Source: GCA-002712045 sp028112705 | GTDB taxonomy: Bacteria > Pseudomonadota > Alphaproteobacteria > Rhodobacterales > Rhodobacteraceae | Reading direction: 5' to 3' | Length of the DNA: 64,000 bases | NCBI GenBank assembly: GCA_028112705.1 | Contig: JAOGYN010000009.1 | Span: 1 to 64,000 of the forward strand | Shown here: one piece after another, positions 24,465 to 33,406 of the stretch | Layout: each line of letters begins with the position of its first letter | Position numbering within the stretch: the first letter of the stretch is position 1 | Notes under the pieces: model-generated | Told to the model about the DNA's origin: nothing | The model's database searches: none | What the model saw: only the letters and a program-made list of their open reading frames with translations | Position numbers and translations under genes: made by a program

Positions 24465-25298
24465 ATGTATTCTGTTAAGAAAATGATTGGTGATATTGAG
24501 TTATTTATTTTGAAAGATGGTCAAACTGAATTTGGGGAAGAAACGTTTTCTGGAACCAGTTCTTCTGAAATTAATGAGTTATTAAATTTAAATAATAGAA
24601 AAGCAATTGAAACAAATTTTAATGCATTTTTAGTTAAATCTGGCGGCAAGAATATTTTGATTGATGCTGGTGCTGGAACTCTTTTTGGCCCTGCAGCTGG
24701 AGATCTATCAAAAGCCCTGGAAGAAGTTGGTGTAAAGAATGATGATATTTCAGATATAATCGCAACACACCTGCATCCAGATCACATCGGTGGAATGATA
24801 TCTGAAACAGGTGAGCAAGTTTTTAAAAATGCTGGATTAACGTTGACACAAGACGAGCACTCATTTTGGAATAAGAAAGAAAATTTCATAAATAACCCAG
24901 GTGATCAAAAATTACCACTTGATGTCCTTAACGCCTACTCTGGCAATTTGAATTTAATATCTGGAGATGGAGATATGGGTTTGGGACTATCAGCGATAGA
25001 TTTACCTGGTCATACGGCGGGGCACATAGGTGTTATGATTTCATCTGGTAATGATCAGTTTGCTATTGCTGGTGACATAATACATGCGCAATATCTGCAA
25101 ATTAATAATCCAGAAATAGGCGTGGTCTTTGATCAAGATCCAGATTTGGCACGAAAGTCACGTCGAAGAATATTAGATATGTTAGCCAGTGAAAAAACAA
25201 TGTTTTCTGGAGGCCATCTTTTAAGCCCTGCCCTTGGGTATATTGAATATAAGGGGTTAAATTATTCTTGGGTACAGGCTGATCCCGATGGAATTTAA
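24465..25298 (+). CDS. MBL-fold metallo-hydrolase
   Basis: A 277-residue metallo-beta-lactamase fold hydrolase. The zinc site is 'ATHLHPDHIGG' (HxHxDH), with a third His in 'DLPGHTAGHIG', the bridging Asp in 'AIAGDIIH' and a final His in 'MFSGGHLL'. The N-terminal 'FLVKSGGKNILIDAGAG' is typical of lactonase- or hydrolase-type MBL proteins. Substrate cannot be told; quorum-signal lactones and many other esters or thioesters are possible. No signal peptide. It stands alone. Confidence 0.85.
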   Translation: MYSVKKMIGDIELFILKDGQTEFGEETFSGTSSSEINELLNLNNRKAIETNFNAFLVKSGGKNILIDAGAGTLFGPAAGDLSKALEEVGVKNDDISDIIATHLHPDHIGGMISETGEQVFKNAGLTLTQDEHSFWNKKENFINNPGDQKLPLDVLNAYSGNLNLISGDGDMGLGLSAIDLPGHTAGHIGVMISSGNDQFAIAGDIIHAQYLQINNPEIGVVFDQDPDLARKSRRRILDMLASEKTMFSGGHLLSPALGYIEYKGLNYSWVQADPDGI

Positions 25299-25328
25299 AA
25301 ATAGTTATAAAAGTAATTAACTCCATTC

Positions 25329-25611
25329 GTGATTGATTTAGAAACGTATAATCGCTTAGCAAAAAGCTTTGGCGCACCCGATTTTTTCATCAGTGCTATA
25401 AAGATCACGCCAGTTACGACTAGAAGTCGAGCGGGTCGATTGGGAATAGTGGTATCAGAAAACTTACCTATTCTGCTTCTAAAGCAACTTGGATTAAGGC
25501 CAAATGATATAATTTTAGAGATTCAACGGATTGTCATATTTTGGAAAGTTTTTAGAGATACTTTGTCAGCTAGAGTTCCATTTATTCCATTTTGCATTAG
25601 TGCAAAATTAA
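25329..25611 (+). pseudogene. Orphan GspC-like PDZ fragment with apparent frameshift
   Basis: From GTG 25329 a frame reads 'AIKITPVTTRSRAGRLG' and 'KQLGLRPNDIILEI', closely resembling the C-terminal PDZ domain of type II secretion GspC, where '...GLRPGDIVTAINGI' is expected. At about 25524 one extra base (C) shifts the frame; skipping it gives 'NGLSYFGKFLEI' and a stop at 25609-25611, restoring the expected Asn-Gly. This looks like a broken gene, or a sequencing indel in a small PDZ protein. No other secretion gene is nearby and the N-terminal membrane part is absent. The unbroken frame would run to 25634. Confidence 0.45.
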
Positions 25612-25804
25612 TTGTTATATTGATTTATGGTTAATAATTATCTTTATTGTAATAAGTTGTGGGTACATTAGACTTGACTGTTCTCTTTTTGAGGGCTGTT
25701 AATGTGTAATAAAAGTAATTATCTCCATGGTTAAATGCGTCAAATAAAATAGATTAATGTAATTTTTTTACTGAAGATATGTAAATATTTAGATTGGAAA
25801 AGAA

Positions 25805-26884
25805 ATGTCAAATAATGCTGGAATTTTTAAGACAAGTGGTCAAAAAAAATTATATGGGTCAATTTTAGAGACAGTTGGAAATACGCCAGTTATTCGACTT
25901 AATAAATTATCACCAAAAGGTATAGACATATATGTTAAAGTTGAATCTTTTAATCCAGCAGGATCAGTCAAGGATCGGCTGGCCTTGAATATCATAGAAG
26001 CTGCTGAGCGATCAGGAGATTTGAAGCCAGGGCAAACAGTGGTCGAAGCTACAAGTGGTAATACGGGTATAGGCTTAGCAACTGTATGCGCAGCAAAGGG
26101 TTACCCACTAGTAATTACAATGGCAGATAGTTTTTCAATAGAACGTCGAAAATTAATGAGGTTTTTAGGAGCAAAAGTTATTCTTACGCCCAGAGCTGAA
26201 AAGGGTTTAGGTATGTATAAAAAAGCTAAGGAGTTAGCAGATAAGAATGGCTGGTTCTTAGCACATCAATTTGAAACCAGTGCCAATGCTGATATTCATG
26301 AGGCTACTACTGGACAAGAAATTATTAATGACTTTGGTGAAAAGAAGTTGGATTATTTTGTGACTGGTTATGGTACAGGGGGTACTGTTACAGGGGTAGC
26401 TAGGGTTTTAAGAGCGCATAGTCCTAAAACAAAAATAGTTTTGAGCGAACCTGATGTTGCCCCAATAGTTGGCTCTCAACATATTCAAGAACGAAATGAA
26501 AATGGGGAACCAACCGTTAGCCACCCCCATTTTCAACCACATCCCATTCAGGGTTGGACACCAGATTTTATACCACTCGTTTTACAAGAAGCTATTGATA
26601 AAAACCTGTTTGATGAGCTTTTACCTGTAAATGGTAAGGACAGTATTTATTGGTCTAAGCAACTAGCCACAAAAGAAGGTATATTTACTGGCGTTTCTGG
26701 TGGTGCAAGTTTAGCTGTTGCTATGGATGTTGCAAAAAATGCAAAAAATGGTTCTGTTATTTTAGCAATGTTACCAGATACAGGTGAACGCTATTTATCA
26801 ACGCCATTATTTGATGATATTGAAACAGAAATGTCTAATGAAGAAATAGAGCTGTCAAAGTCAACACCTGGATTTCAAATGTAA
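25805..26884 (+). CDS. cysK: Cysteine synthase (O-acetylserine sulfhydrylase)
   Basis: A 359-residue fold type II PLP enzyme making cysteine from O-acetylserine and sulfide. It has 'ILETVGNTPVIRLNKL', PLP-Lys in 'FNPAGSVKDRLALNII', 'EATSGNTGIGLATVCAAKG', 'TGYGTGGTVTGVARVL' and 'GVSGGASLAVAM'. It is longer than the usual ~310 residues by an extra 'QHIQERNENGEPTVSHP' insertion around residue 225 and a C-terminal extension, the long form seen in some proteobacteria. GGAAAAG precedes the ATG. A cystathionine-synthase-like role is a lesser alternative. Confidence 0.85.
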   Translation: MSNNAGIFKTSGQKKLYGSILETVGNTPVIRLNKLSPKGIDIYVKVESFNPAGSVKDRLALNIIEAAERSGDLKPGQTVVEATSGNTGIGLATVCAAKGYPLVITMADSFSIERRKLMRFLGAKVILTPRAEKGLGMYKKAKELADKNGWFLAHQFETSANADIHEATTGQEIINDFGEKKLDYFVTGYGTGGTVTGVARVLRAHSPKTKIVLSEPDVAPIVGSQHIQERNENGEPTVSHPHFQPHPIQGWTPDFIPLVLQEAIDKNLFDELLPVNGKDSIYWSKQLATKEGIFTGVSGGASLAVAMDVAKNAKNGSVILAMLPDTGERYLSTPLFDDIETEMSNEEIELSKSTPGFQM

Positions 26885-26913
26885 TTGGAACTAAGTAAAA
26901 AACTACGATCTTA

Positions 26914-27804
26914 TTATTTCGCAATAACTTTTTTTAAAAAATCCAATAAATCTTTTTTTGGTTTTTTATATTCTAATAAGGAATGCTCGTATTGGAGATG
27001 GCCATCTGAATAGATAATTCCTTTGCTTCCGTTTTCTTTATTTAGAAGTGGACCGCAGCCCAATTTATAATTTGAGTAAGCAAACCATGGGTCAGCTTTA
27101 CCAACCAGAGATAAAACCATTTCACGCTTGGTTGCATTCATACCGCTATATTCTGGCCAAGAATCAGGATTGCAATTCCATCCCTCAATAATCCGCCCTT
27201 TTAATTTTTGGGAGACATCAGAAAATTTTAACGTCGCTGTTGCAACACCACCTTGGCTATGACCCATTAATATTATATTTTCCTCATCTACAAAGTTAAA
27301 ACCTTTTAATTGTTTTATTGCGTATTTGGCATCAAACCGCCTTATATTGAGCGTCCCTCTATAAAGGCCGCCCTTGTAAGTATATATATCGCATGATTTT
27401 GGGTATTTTGAGCGGGCAAAACTTACTGGTGCAATTGTTAAAAACCCATTGTCAGCTAAAAATTTAATTCTGTGATGGGTTCCAGAATGAATACCATAAC
27501 AGCCATGTAAAAAAATAACAGTTGGAAGCTTTTTATTTTTTTCAAATAAATCTTCACCTATCATATCAACGCTTGATAGTTTTGATTTTCCAACTCCATA
27601 TGGAATTCGAACGATTGAGCTTTTCCATGTACGTTCCATTTCTACTGGATTTGACCAATACTCTTTCATCATTTCCTTTGGTGGGGTGAATTTGGTATTA
27701 GAATTATTTGTACCATTTATTTCTAATTCACTGGAGTACAATGAAATTGGGAAGAATATTATTAAATTTATAATCAAAAATAAATAAATACGCATGGTGC
27801 TCAT
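26914..27804 (-). CDS. Exported alpha/beta hydrolase (dienelactone hydrolase-like)
   Basis: A 296-residue alpha/beta-hydrolase. The N-terminal 24 residues form a signal peptide or membrane anchor, so it acts in the periplasm. 'VIFLHGCYGIHSG' supplies the oxyanion region, 'ILMGHSQGGVAT' the nucleophile Ser, and a His occurs in 'DGHLQYEHS' near the C-terminus. This fits the dienelactone-hydrolase-like branch of esterases. Substrate unknown. It converges with cysK and is divergent from the DMT exporter at 27921. Confidence 0.75.
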   Translation of the reverse strand: MSTMRIYLFLIINLIIFFPISLYSSELEINGTNNSNTKFTPPKEMMKEYWSNPVEMERTWKSSIVRIPYGVGKSKLSSVDMIGEDLFEKNKKLPTVIFLHGCYGIHSGTHHRIKFLADNGFLTIAPVSFARSKYPKSCDIYTYKGGLYRGTLNIRRFDAKYAIKQLKGFNFVDEENIILMGHSQGGVATATLKFSDVSQKLKGRIIEGWNCNPDSWPEYSGMNATKREMVLSLVGKADPWFAYSNYKLGCGPLLNKENGSKGIIYSDGHLQYEHSLLEYKKPKKDLLDFLKKVIAK

Positions 27805-27920
27805 TAAGATTTTTAACTATTAAACGCAATTTATATTTTTAAGTAACAATGGATTGCTATTAGTGTATACAAAATACATTGCTTTAGTTGAGAGTAAATC
27901 TAATAGATTGAGATTATATT

Positions 27921-28829
27921 TTGTTGCCAGATGCGAATCTTTCTGCACGTAAAAAAACATTTCAAGCAATTGGTATACTTTTATTGGCTATTACATGTTT
28001 TGATATCATGGCAGTGTTTGTTCGAATTTTATTAGAGCACTACAGCCCTCAAGAATTATCAGCATATAGGAACGTCATAGGAGTAATACCAAGCATTATT
28101 CTTTTAATTTATACGAGGGAACTCACTTTAAATTTTTCAACTTTGATTATTAAACAATGGCGATTAGCACTTTTTAGAGGATTTTCAGTTGCTTTAGCCC
28201 AACTGTGTTATTATTCAGCAATTGGTGTTTTGGACTTAGCGACTGTTTCTACGCTTGGTCAAACAAACGCATTTTTTGTTGTTATTCTATCTGTTGTTAT
28301 AATAGGAGAAAAAGTTGGAATATGGAGATGGGCTGCGCTATCTCTTGGCTTTCTTGGCGCCATGTTAATTCTAAGGCCTGGAACTGATGCTTTTTCAGTT
28401 TATGCCTTACTACCGATTTGTGCGGCATTTTTATATGGATTTTCTATTTCCACACTCCCAAAATTTGACCGTAGTATTTCAAATGGGTTACTTTATTTAT
28501 ATTCATCAATAGGTGCAGGCATCGGTGCAATTATTTTAGCGGCATTAATGACCGATTTTACGCCAATTCACTCCTTTCGGCATATGGTACTAATTTTTAT
28601 AATGTCGATAACTGGAGGTATAGGTGTGCTTTTGATGATGATTGCATATAGGATGGCACCACCTTCCGTTTTGGCTCCTTTTATTTATTTTGGGATAATA
28701 ACAGCATTTATGTTTGGATGGATATTCTTTGGTGAATTCCCGATTGATACTCTTTTCCCAGGCGTACTTTTGATTGTTGGAGCAGGCGTCTTAATAGTAT
28801 GGCGAGAAAATCAAGCAAATAAAAGTTGA
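27921..28829 (+). CDS. DMT-superfamily (EamA) transporter
   Basis: A 302-residue membrane protein with about ten hydrophobic segments in two EamA repeats, the architecture of drug/metabolite exporters such as RhtA or YdcZ relatives. The first repeat includes 'ELSAYRNVIGVIPSI' and the typical 'RWAALSLGFLGAMLILRPG' segment ending TM5. The start is TTG at 27921; no better start precedes TM1. One of three EamA exporters in this window. The cargo is likely a small metabolite or amino acid; unknown. Confidence 0.83.
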   Translation: MLPDANLSARKKTFQAIGILLLAITCFDIMAVFVRILLEHYSPQELSAYRNVIGVIPSIILLIYTRELTLNFSTLIIKQWRLALFRGFSVALAQLCYYSAIGVLDLATVSTLGQTNAFFVVILSVVIIGEKVGIWRWAALSLGFLGAMLILRPGTDAFSVYALLPICAAFLYGFSISTLPKFDRSISNGLLYLYSSIGAGIGAIILAALMTDFTPIHSFRHMVLIFIMSITGGIGVLLMMIAYRMAPPSVLAPFIYFGIITAFMFGWIFFGEFPIDTLFPGVLLIVGAGVLIVWRENQANKS

Positions 28830-28834
28830 GGGTT

Positions 28835-30310
28835 TCATAGTATATCTGCAAAATGTGATAATAGTTTATGTTTTAATATTTTACCTGTCGCAGCAGTTGG
28901 GAATTGTCTAATAATAAAAATCCTTTGAGGAATTTTGTATGGTGCAAGTTGCTTTTTTAACCAAAGCTTTAATATATTTTCCGTAATACTTCCATCTGTG
29001 AGAATGAAAGCTAGAATCTCTTCATTGTTCTTTATGTTCCTTCCAATCACAGCAGATTGATAAACGCTTGGATGCTTTGTAAGCATTGCTTCCACTTCGG
29101 GCGGGTAGACATTAAAGCCTGATCGAATTATTAATTCTTTTAATCGCCCTACAACAAAGATTGATCCATCAGGCTCAATATAACCTAGATCACCAGTTTT
29201 AAAAAATCCATCAGGGGTTATTGCATCTTTAGTCATTTTTGGTTCTCTATAATAACCTTTCATTATATTTTTACCTCTAACTAAGATCTCGCCAATATTT
29301 TCTTGATTTGGATTTCTGATCTTGACCTCAACATCTGGCATAGCAAAACCAACAGACAAATCTGTTCGGGGATATTCATTTGTTGTAACAGATATTGTAG
29401 GTGAAGTTTCTGTTATGCCATAACCATTATTCAATTGAAGGCCAAAAATTTCTTCAATTTGTTTTTTCAAATCTGGATCTAATGGTGCCCCACCTGTAGC
29501 TAGATTTCTTAATTTAGGGGCTTCTAATTTTTCATTATTTTGATCCAATAATTCGATTATTGATGCAAACATTTGAGGAACACCAGGAAACCTGGTTATA
29601 CCATCCCTTAAAAATTTTAATACTTCAATTGGCCTAAACCGTGGTACAAATTTTATAGAGCCTCCAGCAAAAATTATAGGCAAGAACGCTGATGCCAAGC
29701 AGTATATATGTGTTCCTGGTAGGACTCCCAAAACTCTATCGTTACAATTTAAACCAATGTAGTTTGCAGAATTACTAGCATTGAAAAGTAAATTATTGTG
29801 GGTAAGCATTACACCTTTTGGCTCACTAGTTGTACCTGTTGTATACAATAAAGTTGCAACCTGTTCTCCATTTTTAATTACTTCTTCAGGCTCTTGCTTA
29901 TTAATTGAAGTACATACTATAGGTCCACAATCTAACTTTCCTATAGTTTTTGCGTTCAAAAAATTAGCGTGAATTTTCGCATCTTTTGAAGATTCTGTCG
30001 TAAATAAAACACATTTTGCTTTTGAGTGTTGGATAACTGCTGTTAGTTCTTTTCTTGATTGACGTGCATTTACTAAAACACTCCATGCATTAATTTCACT
30101 AAGAGCAAATATTGCAACTGCATACATAGCAGAGTTTTCTGATACGAGGACTACCCTATCCCCACCCAATATACCATGTGCTATTAGTTTTTTGGCTAGG
30201 AGAGAGGACATTTGTTTTAATTTTAAATAACTATATTCTGATCCCTCAAAATCAATAATTGCGAGGGAGTTAGGGGACTTGTTATTTAATAATTCATGAA
30301 TTCGTTTCAA
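28835..30310 (-). CDS. AMP-dependent acyl-CoA synthetase/ligase
   Basis: A 491-residue class I adenylate-forming enzyme activating a carboxylic acid to its acyl-CoA. The P-loop-like A3 motif is 'LLYTTGTTSEPKGVMLTH', A5 is 'NNGYGITETSP', the 'GFFKTGDLGYIEPDG' (A7) and 'IRSGFNVYPPEVE' (A8) motifs follow, and the A10 Lys is in 'PTAATGKILKHKL'. The subtype resembles long-chain or aromatic acid CoA ligases; the acid is not determinable. It ends 6 bases from the convergent DMT exporter. Confidence 0.85.
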   Translation of the reverse strand: MKRIHELLNNKSPNSLAIIDFEGSEYSYLKLKQMSSLLAKKLIAHGILGGDRVVLVSENSAMYAVAIFALSEINAWSVLVNARQSRKELTAVIQHSKAKCVLFTTESSKDAKIHANFLNAKTIGKLDCGPIVCTSINKQEPEEVIKNGEQVATLLYTTGTTSEPKGVMLTHNNLLFNASNSANYIGLNCNDRVLGVLPGTHIYCLASAFLPIIFAGGSIKFVPRFRPIEVLKFLRDGITRFPGVPQMFASIIELLDQNNEKLEAPKLRNLATGGAPLDPDLKKQIEEIFGLQLNNGYGITETSPTISVTTNEYPRTDLSVGFAMPDVEVKIRNPNQENIGEILVRGKNIMKGYYREPKMTKDAITPDGFFKTGDLGYIEPDGSIFVVGRLKELIIRSGFNVYPPEVEAMLTKHPSVYQSAVIGRNIKNNEEILAFILTDGSITENILKLWLKKQLAPYKIPQRIFIIRQFPTAATGKILKHKLLSHFADIL

Positions 30311-30475
30311 TGTTTGGATATCCTAAATATTACAACAAAATTTGCCTTCTTAGTTATACTGAATCGCATAAAAAATCGTCATCTTTGTGTTAAAAATGGT
30401 AGCTTCTTCTTCTGAAGAGTGTCAACATATATGGGTTAGAGATTATAATAAATTAAAAATAGGCAGGGAATAGTA

Positions 30476-32095
30476 ATGAAGGGCATGATGATGCATCGTC
30501 CGTTACGTATAGCGGATATATTGACTTTTGGTGAAGAGACTCACGGTGATGCTGAAATAATATCGGTAACTGTAGAGGGCGGCATTCATAGAACCACATA
30601 TGGTGAAACTGCCCCACGTGTAAGAAAGCTAGCTAATGGATTGTTATCTTTCGGTGTTAAATTAGGTGACAGGGTAGCAACATTAGCATGGAATGGGTAT
30701 CGTCACTTTGAGCTTTATTATGCAATTTCAGGAATTGGTGCTGTTTGTCATACTATAAACCCACGCCTTTCTGCTGAGCAAATGATTTACATTATAAACC
30801 ACGCAGGAGATTCAATAATTTGTGTGGATTTAACATTTGTTCCAATATTAGAAGGTATAAAAGATAAAGTTCCCTCTAATATGAAATATATAATAATGAC
30901 TGATCGAGATCATATGCCTGATACGATACTAGAAAATGTTTTATGCTATGAGGAGGTATTGGAGAAAGGAGATTCAAATATTGAATGGCCTGAATTTCCA
31001 GAAGAAACAGCTTCTAGTTTATGTTATACTTCTGGAACCACCGGTAATCCTAAAGGATCTTTGTATACGCACAGATCTACTGTCTTACATTCTCTAACAG
31101 CAGGTATTTCATTTCCAGAAACTATGCGGGCAGGTGTTAGAATATTACCAGTTGTACCCCTATTTCATGTAAATGCTTGGGGACTAGCTTATGCTGCGCC
31201 ACTTGTTGGAGCATCTATTATCTTTCCTGGGCCTAATCTTGATGGTAAAAGTATTTTTGATCTTATGGATAGTGAAAATGTTTTTTCTGCATGGGGAGTG
31301 CCAACTGTCTGGTTAGGTCTTCTGAGTGAAATCGAGAACCGTGGCCGTATTCCTAATGGTTTTGGAGAAGCTATTATTGGTGGATCAGCAGTTCCAAGAT
31401 ATATGGTTGAATCTTTTGAAAAATTAAGTGTTTCGGTCTGTCATGCATGGGGAATGACTGAAATGAGCCCTATTGGTACTAATGGAAGATTGTCCCCGGC
31501 ACATTCAAAATTACCAATGAATGAAAAAATTGATTTGAAGGTCAAACAGGGTCGTCGTGTTTATGGTGTTGAACTAAAAATTGTAGATGAATCTGGAAAT
31601 AAAGTTCCGCATGACGGTGTTTCAAATGGTGAGCTGTATGTTCGAGGCAACATGATTATCTCAGATTATTATAATAATCCTGAGGCAACTCGAGATGCGA
31701 TAGATGCTGATGGTTGGTTTGGAACTGGCGATGTAGCAACAATTGATTCAGATGGATTTCTCACTATAACTGATCGAGCTAAGGATCTTATTAAATCTGG
31801 TGGTGAATGGATTAGCTCAATTGATGTTGAAAATATGGCAATGGGACATCCAGACGTTTCAAATTGTGCTGTAATTGCTATTCCAGATCCTAAATGGGAT
31901 GAGCGACCATTGTTAATAGTTGTACCAGTACCTGATATTGAACCTGATTCAAAAAGCATTCTTGAACATTTGGGTAAAAACTTAGCAAAATGGCAAATAC
32001 CTGATAAAATTATTTACGTCGATAGCCTACCCTTGACAGCTACTGGAAAGGTTTCAAAATTAACGCTCAGAAAACAGCATAGTGGCAACAATTAA
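30476..32095 (+). CDS. Acyl-CoA ligase, probable 3-methylmercaptopropionyl-CoA ligase (DmdB-like)
   Basis: A 539-residue adenylate-forming ligase. The N-terminus ('MMMHRPLRIADIL', 'ISGIGAVCHTINPRLS') and length recall DmdB of roseobacters, which activates methylmercaptopropionate after DMSP demethylation. Motifs: 'LCYTSGTTGNPKGSLYTHR', 'HAWGMTEMSP', 'GWFGTGDVATIDSDG', 'IKSGGEWISSIDVE' and the terminal 'LTATGKVSKLTLRK'. DmdB enzymes also accept short and medium fatty acids, so a general medium-chain ligase is the alternative. AGGGA lies 6 bases before the ATG. Confidence 0.7.
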   Translation: MKGMMMHRPLRIADILTFGEETHGDAEIISVTVEGGIHRTTYGETAPRVRKLANGLLSFGVKLGDRVATLAWNGYRHFELYYAISGIGAVCHTINPRLSAEQMIYIINHAGDSIICVDLTFVPILEGIKDKVPSNMKYIIMTDRDHMPDTILENVLCYEEVLEKGDSNIEWPEFPEETASSLCYTSGTTGNPKGSLYTHRSTVLHSLTAGISFPETMRAGVRILPVVPLFHVNAWGLAYAAPLVGASIIFPGPNLDGKSIFDLMDSENVFSAWGVPTVWLGLLSEIENRGRIPNGFGEAIIGGSAVPRYMVESFEKLSVSVCHAWGMTEMSPIGTNGRLSPAHSKLPMNEKIDLKVKQGRRVYGVELKIVDESGNKVPHDGVSNGELYVRGNMIISDYYNNPEATRDAIDADGWFGTGDVATIDSDGFLTITDRAKDLIKSGGEWISSIDVENMAMGHPDVSNCAVIAIPDPKWDERPLLIVVPVPDIEPDSKSILEHLGKNLAKWQIPDKIIYVDSLPLTATGKVSKLTLRKQHSGNN

Positions 32096-32159
32096 TTAAT
32101 AAATTAAGTTGTTTTTCAATTTGAGATTATGTTTAAAATGAATAGAGGAATTAGATTGA

Positions 32160-33368
32160 ATGGTTGTTAATTCTACTGAAAAGCTAGGGTTTGATCCAGA
32201 TAGATTAAACAAAATAACTGACTGGATGCAGCGGTATGTTGATGAAAAGAAATTTCCTGGGAGCTCTCTTTTAATTAATAGAAACGGGAGTGAAGTTTTT
32301 TATTCAGACGTTGGAAGTCGAGATATTTCAGATGGATTGCCATTTGAACGAGATACTATTGTCAGAATTTATTCTATGACAAAGCTTATAACTTCTGTCA
32401 TCTTAATGAAGCTTGTGGAAAAAGGTCTCTTCTCGCTTGAAACCCCGGTATCTGAATTTATTCCTTCATTTAAAAATATGCGATCTTTAGTAACAAATGC
32501 AAATTCAATAGATCAGACTGAAACCTGTGATACGCCCACTTTGCATCATTTATTAACGCATACGAGCGGTCTTAGTTATAGTTTTAATCCTGGACTGCTG
32601 GCAGGAGAAATGGAGAGGGCTGGATTAACAATGGGGGAGATGTTTAACTTTACGTTAAAAGATGCTGTAACTGAACTATCAAAATTACCCCTTTCCTTTA
32701 AGCCAGGCAGCCGCTGGGAGTACTCAGTTTCCACTGATTTGCTTGGAAGAGTGATAGAAATTGTTTCTGGAAAAACCTTAGATAAGGTTTTCAGAGAAGA
32801 AATTTTTGAGCCATTGGGAATGGAGGAAACGTCATTTAAGATTGACCTTAAATCTATCGATCGATTTGCATCACTTTATTCACCATTAGAAGGTAATAGC
32901 TTAACTTTGGTGGATCATCGTGACACAACACCCTACCGAAACCCATTATTATTCTCAGGTGGAGGAGGCCTCGTTAGTACAATTGATGATTATATGAAGT
33001 TTGGTGAAATGATTTGTGCTGGTGGCATTTATAAAAACACGCGTATTATTTCTTCAAAAACTTTGAATTTTATGCGGTTGAATCATTTACGGGGAGATAT
33101 AGCGTCTTTGGGTCCAGAGAGTTTTGCTGAGCAACCAATGGATGGAATGGGTTTTGGATTGGGTGGTGCAGTTGTTTTAAATCCAGGCCTTACAAGAATA
33201 CCAGGAAATGTGGGTGATTTTGGGTGGGGAGGAATGGCTTCAACATTTTTTTGGACGGATCCAGTAAACAGTATGTCGGTTGTATTTTTCACGCAATTGT
33301 CACCATCGAGCAGTTATTCAAATAGAGCAGAACTAAAGGCATTAGTTCATGGAGCAATGATAAACTAA
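32160..33368 (+). CDS. Serine hydrolase, beta-lactamase class C family
   Basis: A 402-residue penicillin-binding-protein-like esterase. It has the nucleophile motif 'YSMTKLI' (S-x-x-K) at about residue 77, a Tyr motif 'YSVSTDLLG' at about 188, and a C-terminal 'GGMASTFFWTDP' in place of the KTG triad, as in EstB-type esterases. 'LHHLLTHTSGLSY' is also characteristic. No signal peptide, so it probably acts in the cytoplasm on esters rather than as a beta-lactamase. Between two acyl-CoA ligases, consistent with supplying free acids; inference only. Confidence 0.82.
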   Translation: MVVNSTEKLGFDPDRLNKITDWMQRYVDEKKFPGSSLLINRNGSEVFYSDVGSRDISDGLPFERDTIVRIYSMTKLITSVILMKLVEKGLFSLETPVSEFIPSFKNMRSLVTNANSIDQTETCDTPTLHHLLTHTSGLSYSFNPGLLAGEMERAGLTMGEMFNFTLKDAVTELSKLPLSFKPGSRWEYSVSTDLLGRVIEIVSGKTLDKVFREEIFEPLGMEETSFKIDLKSIDRFASLYSPLEGNSLTLVDHRDTTPYRNPLLFSGGGGLVSTIDDYMKFGEMICAGGIYKNTRIISSKTLNFMRLNHLRGDIASLGPESFAEQPMDGMGFGLGGAVVLNPGLTRIPGNVGDFGWGGMASTFFWTDPVNSMSVVFFTQLSPSSSYSNRAELKALVHGAMIN

Positions 33369-33406
33369 GGTGGTATTTCTTTTAATTATTATGAGGAATT
33401 TTGTTA

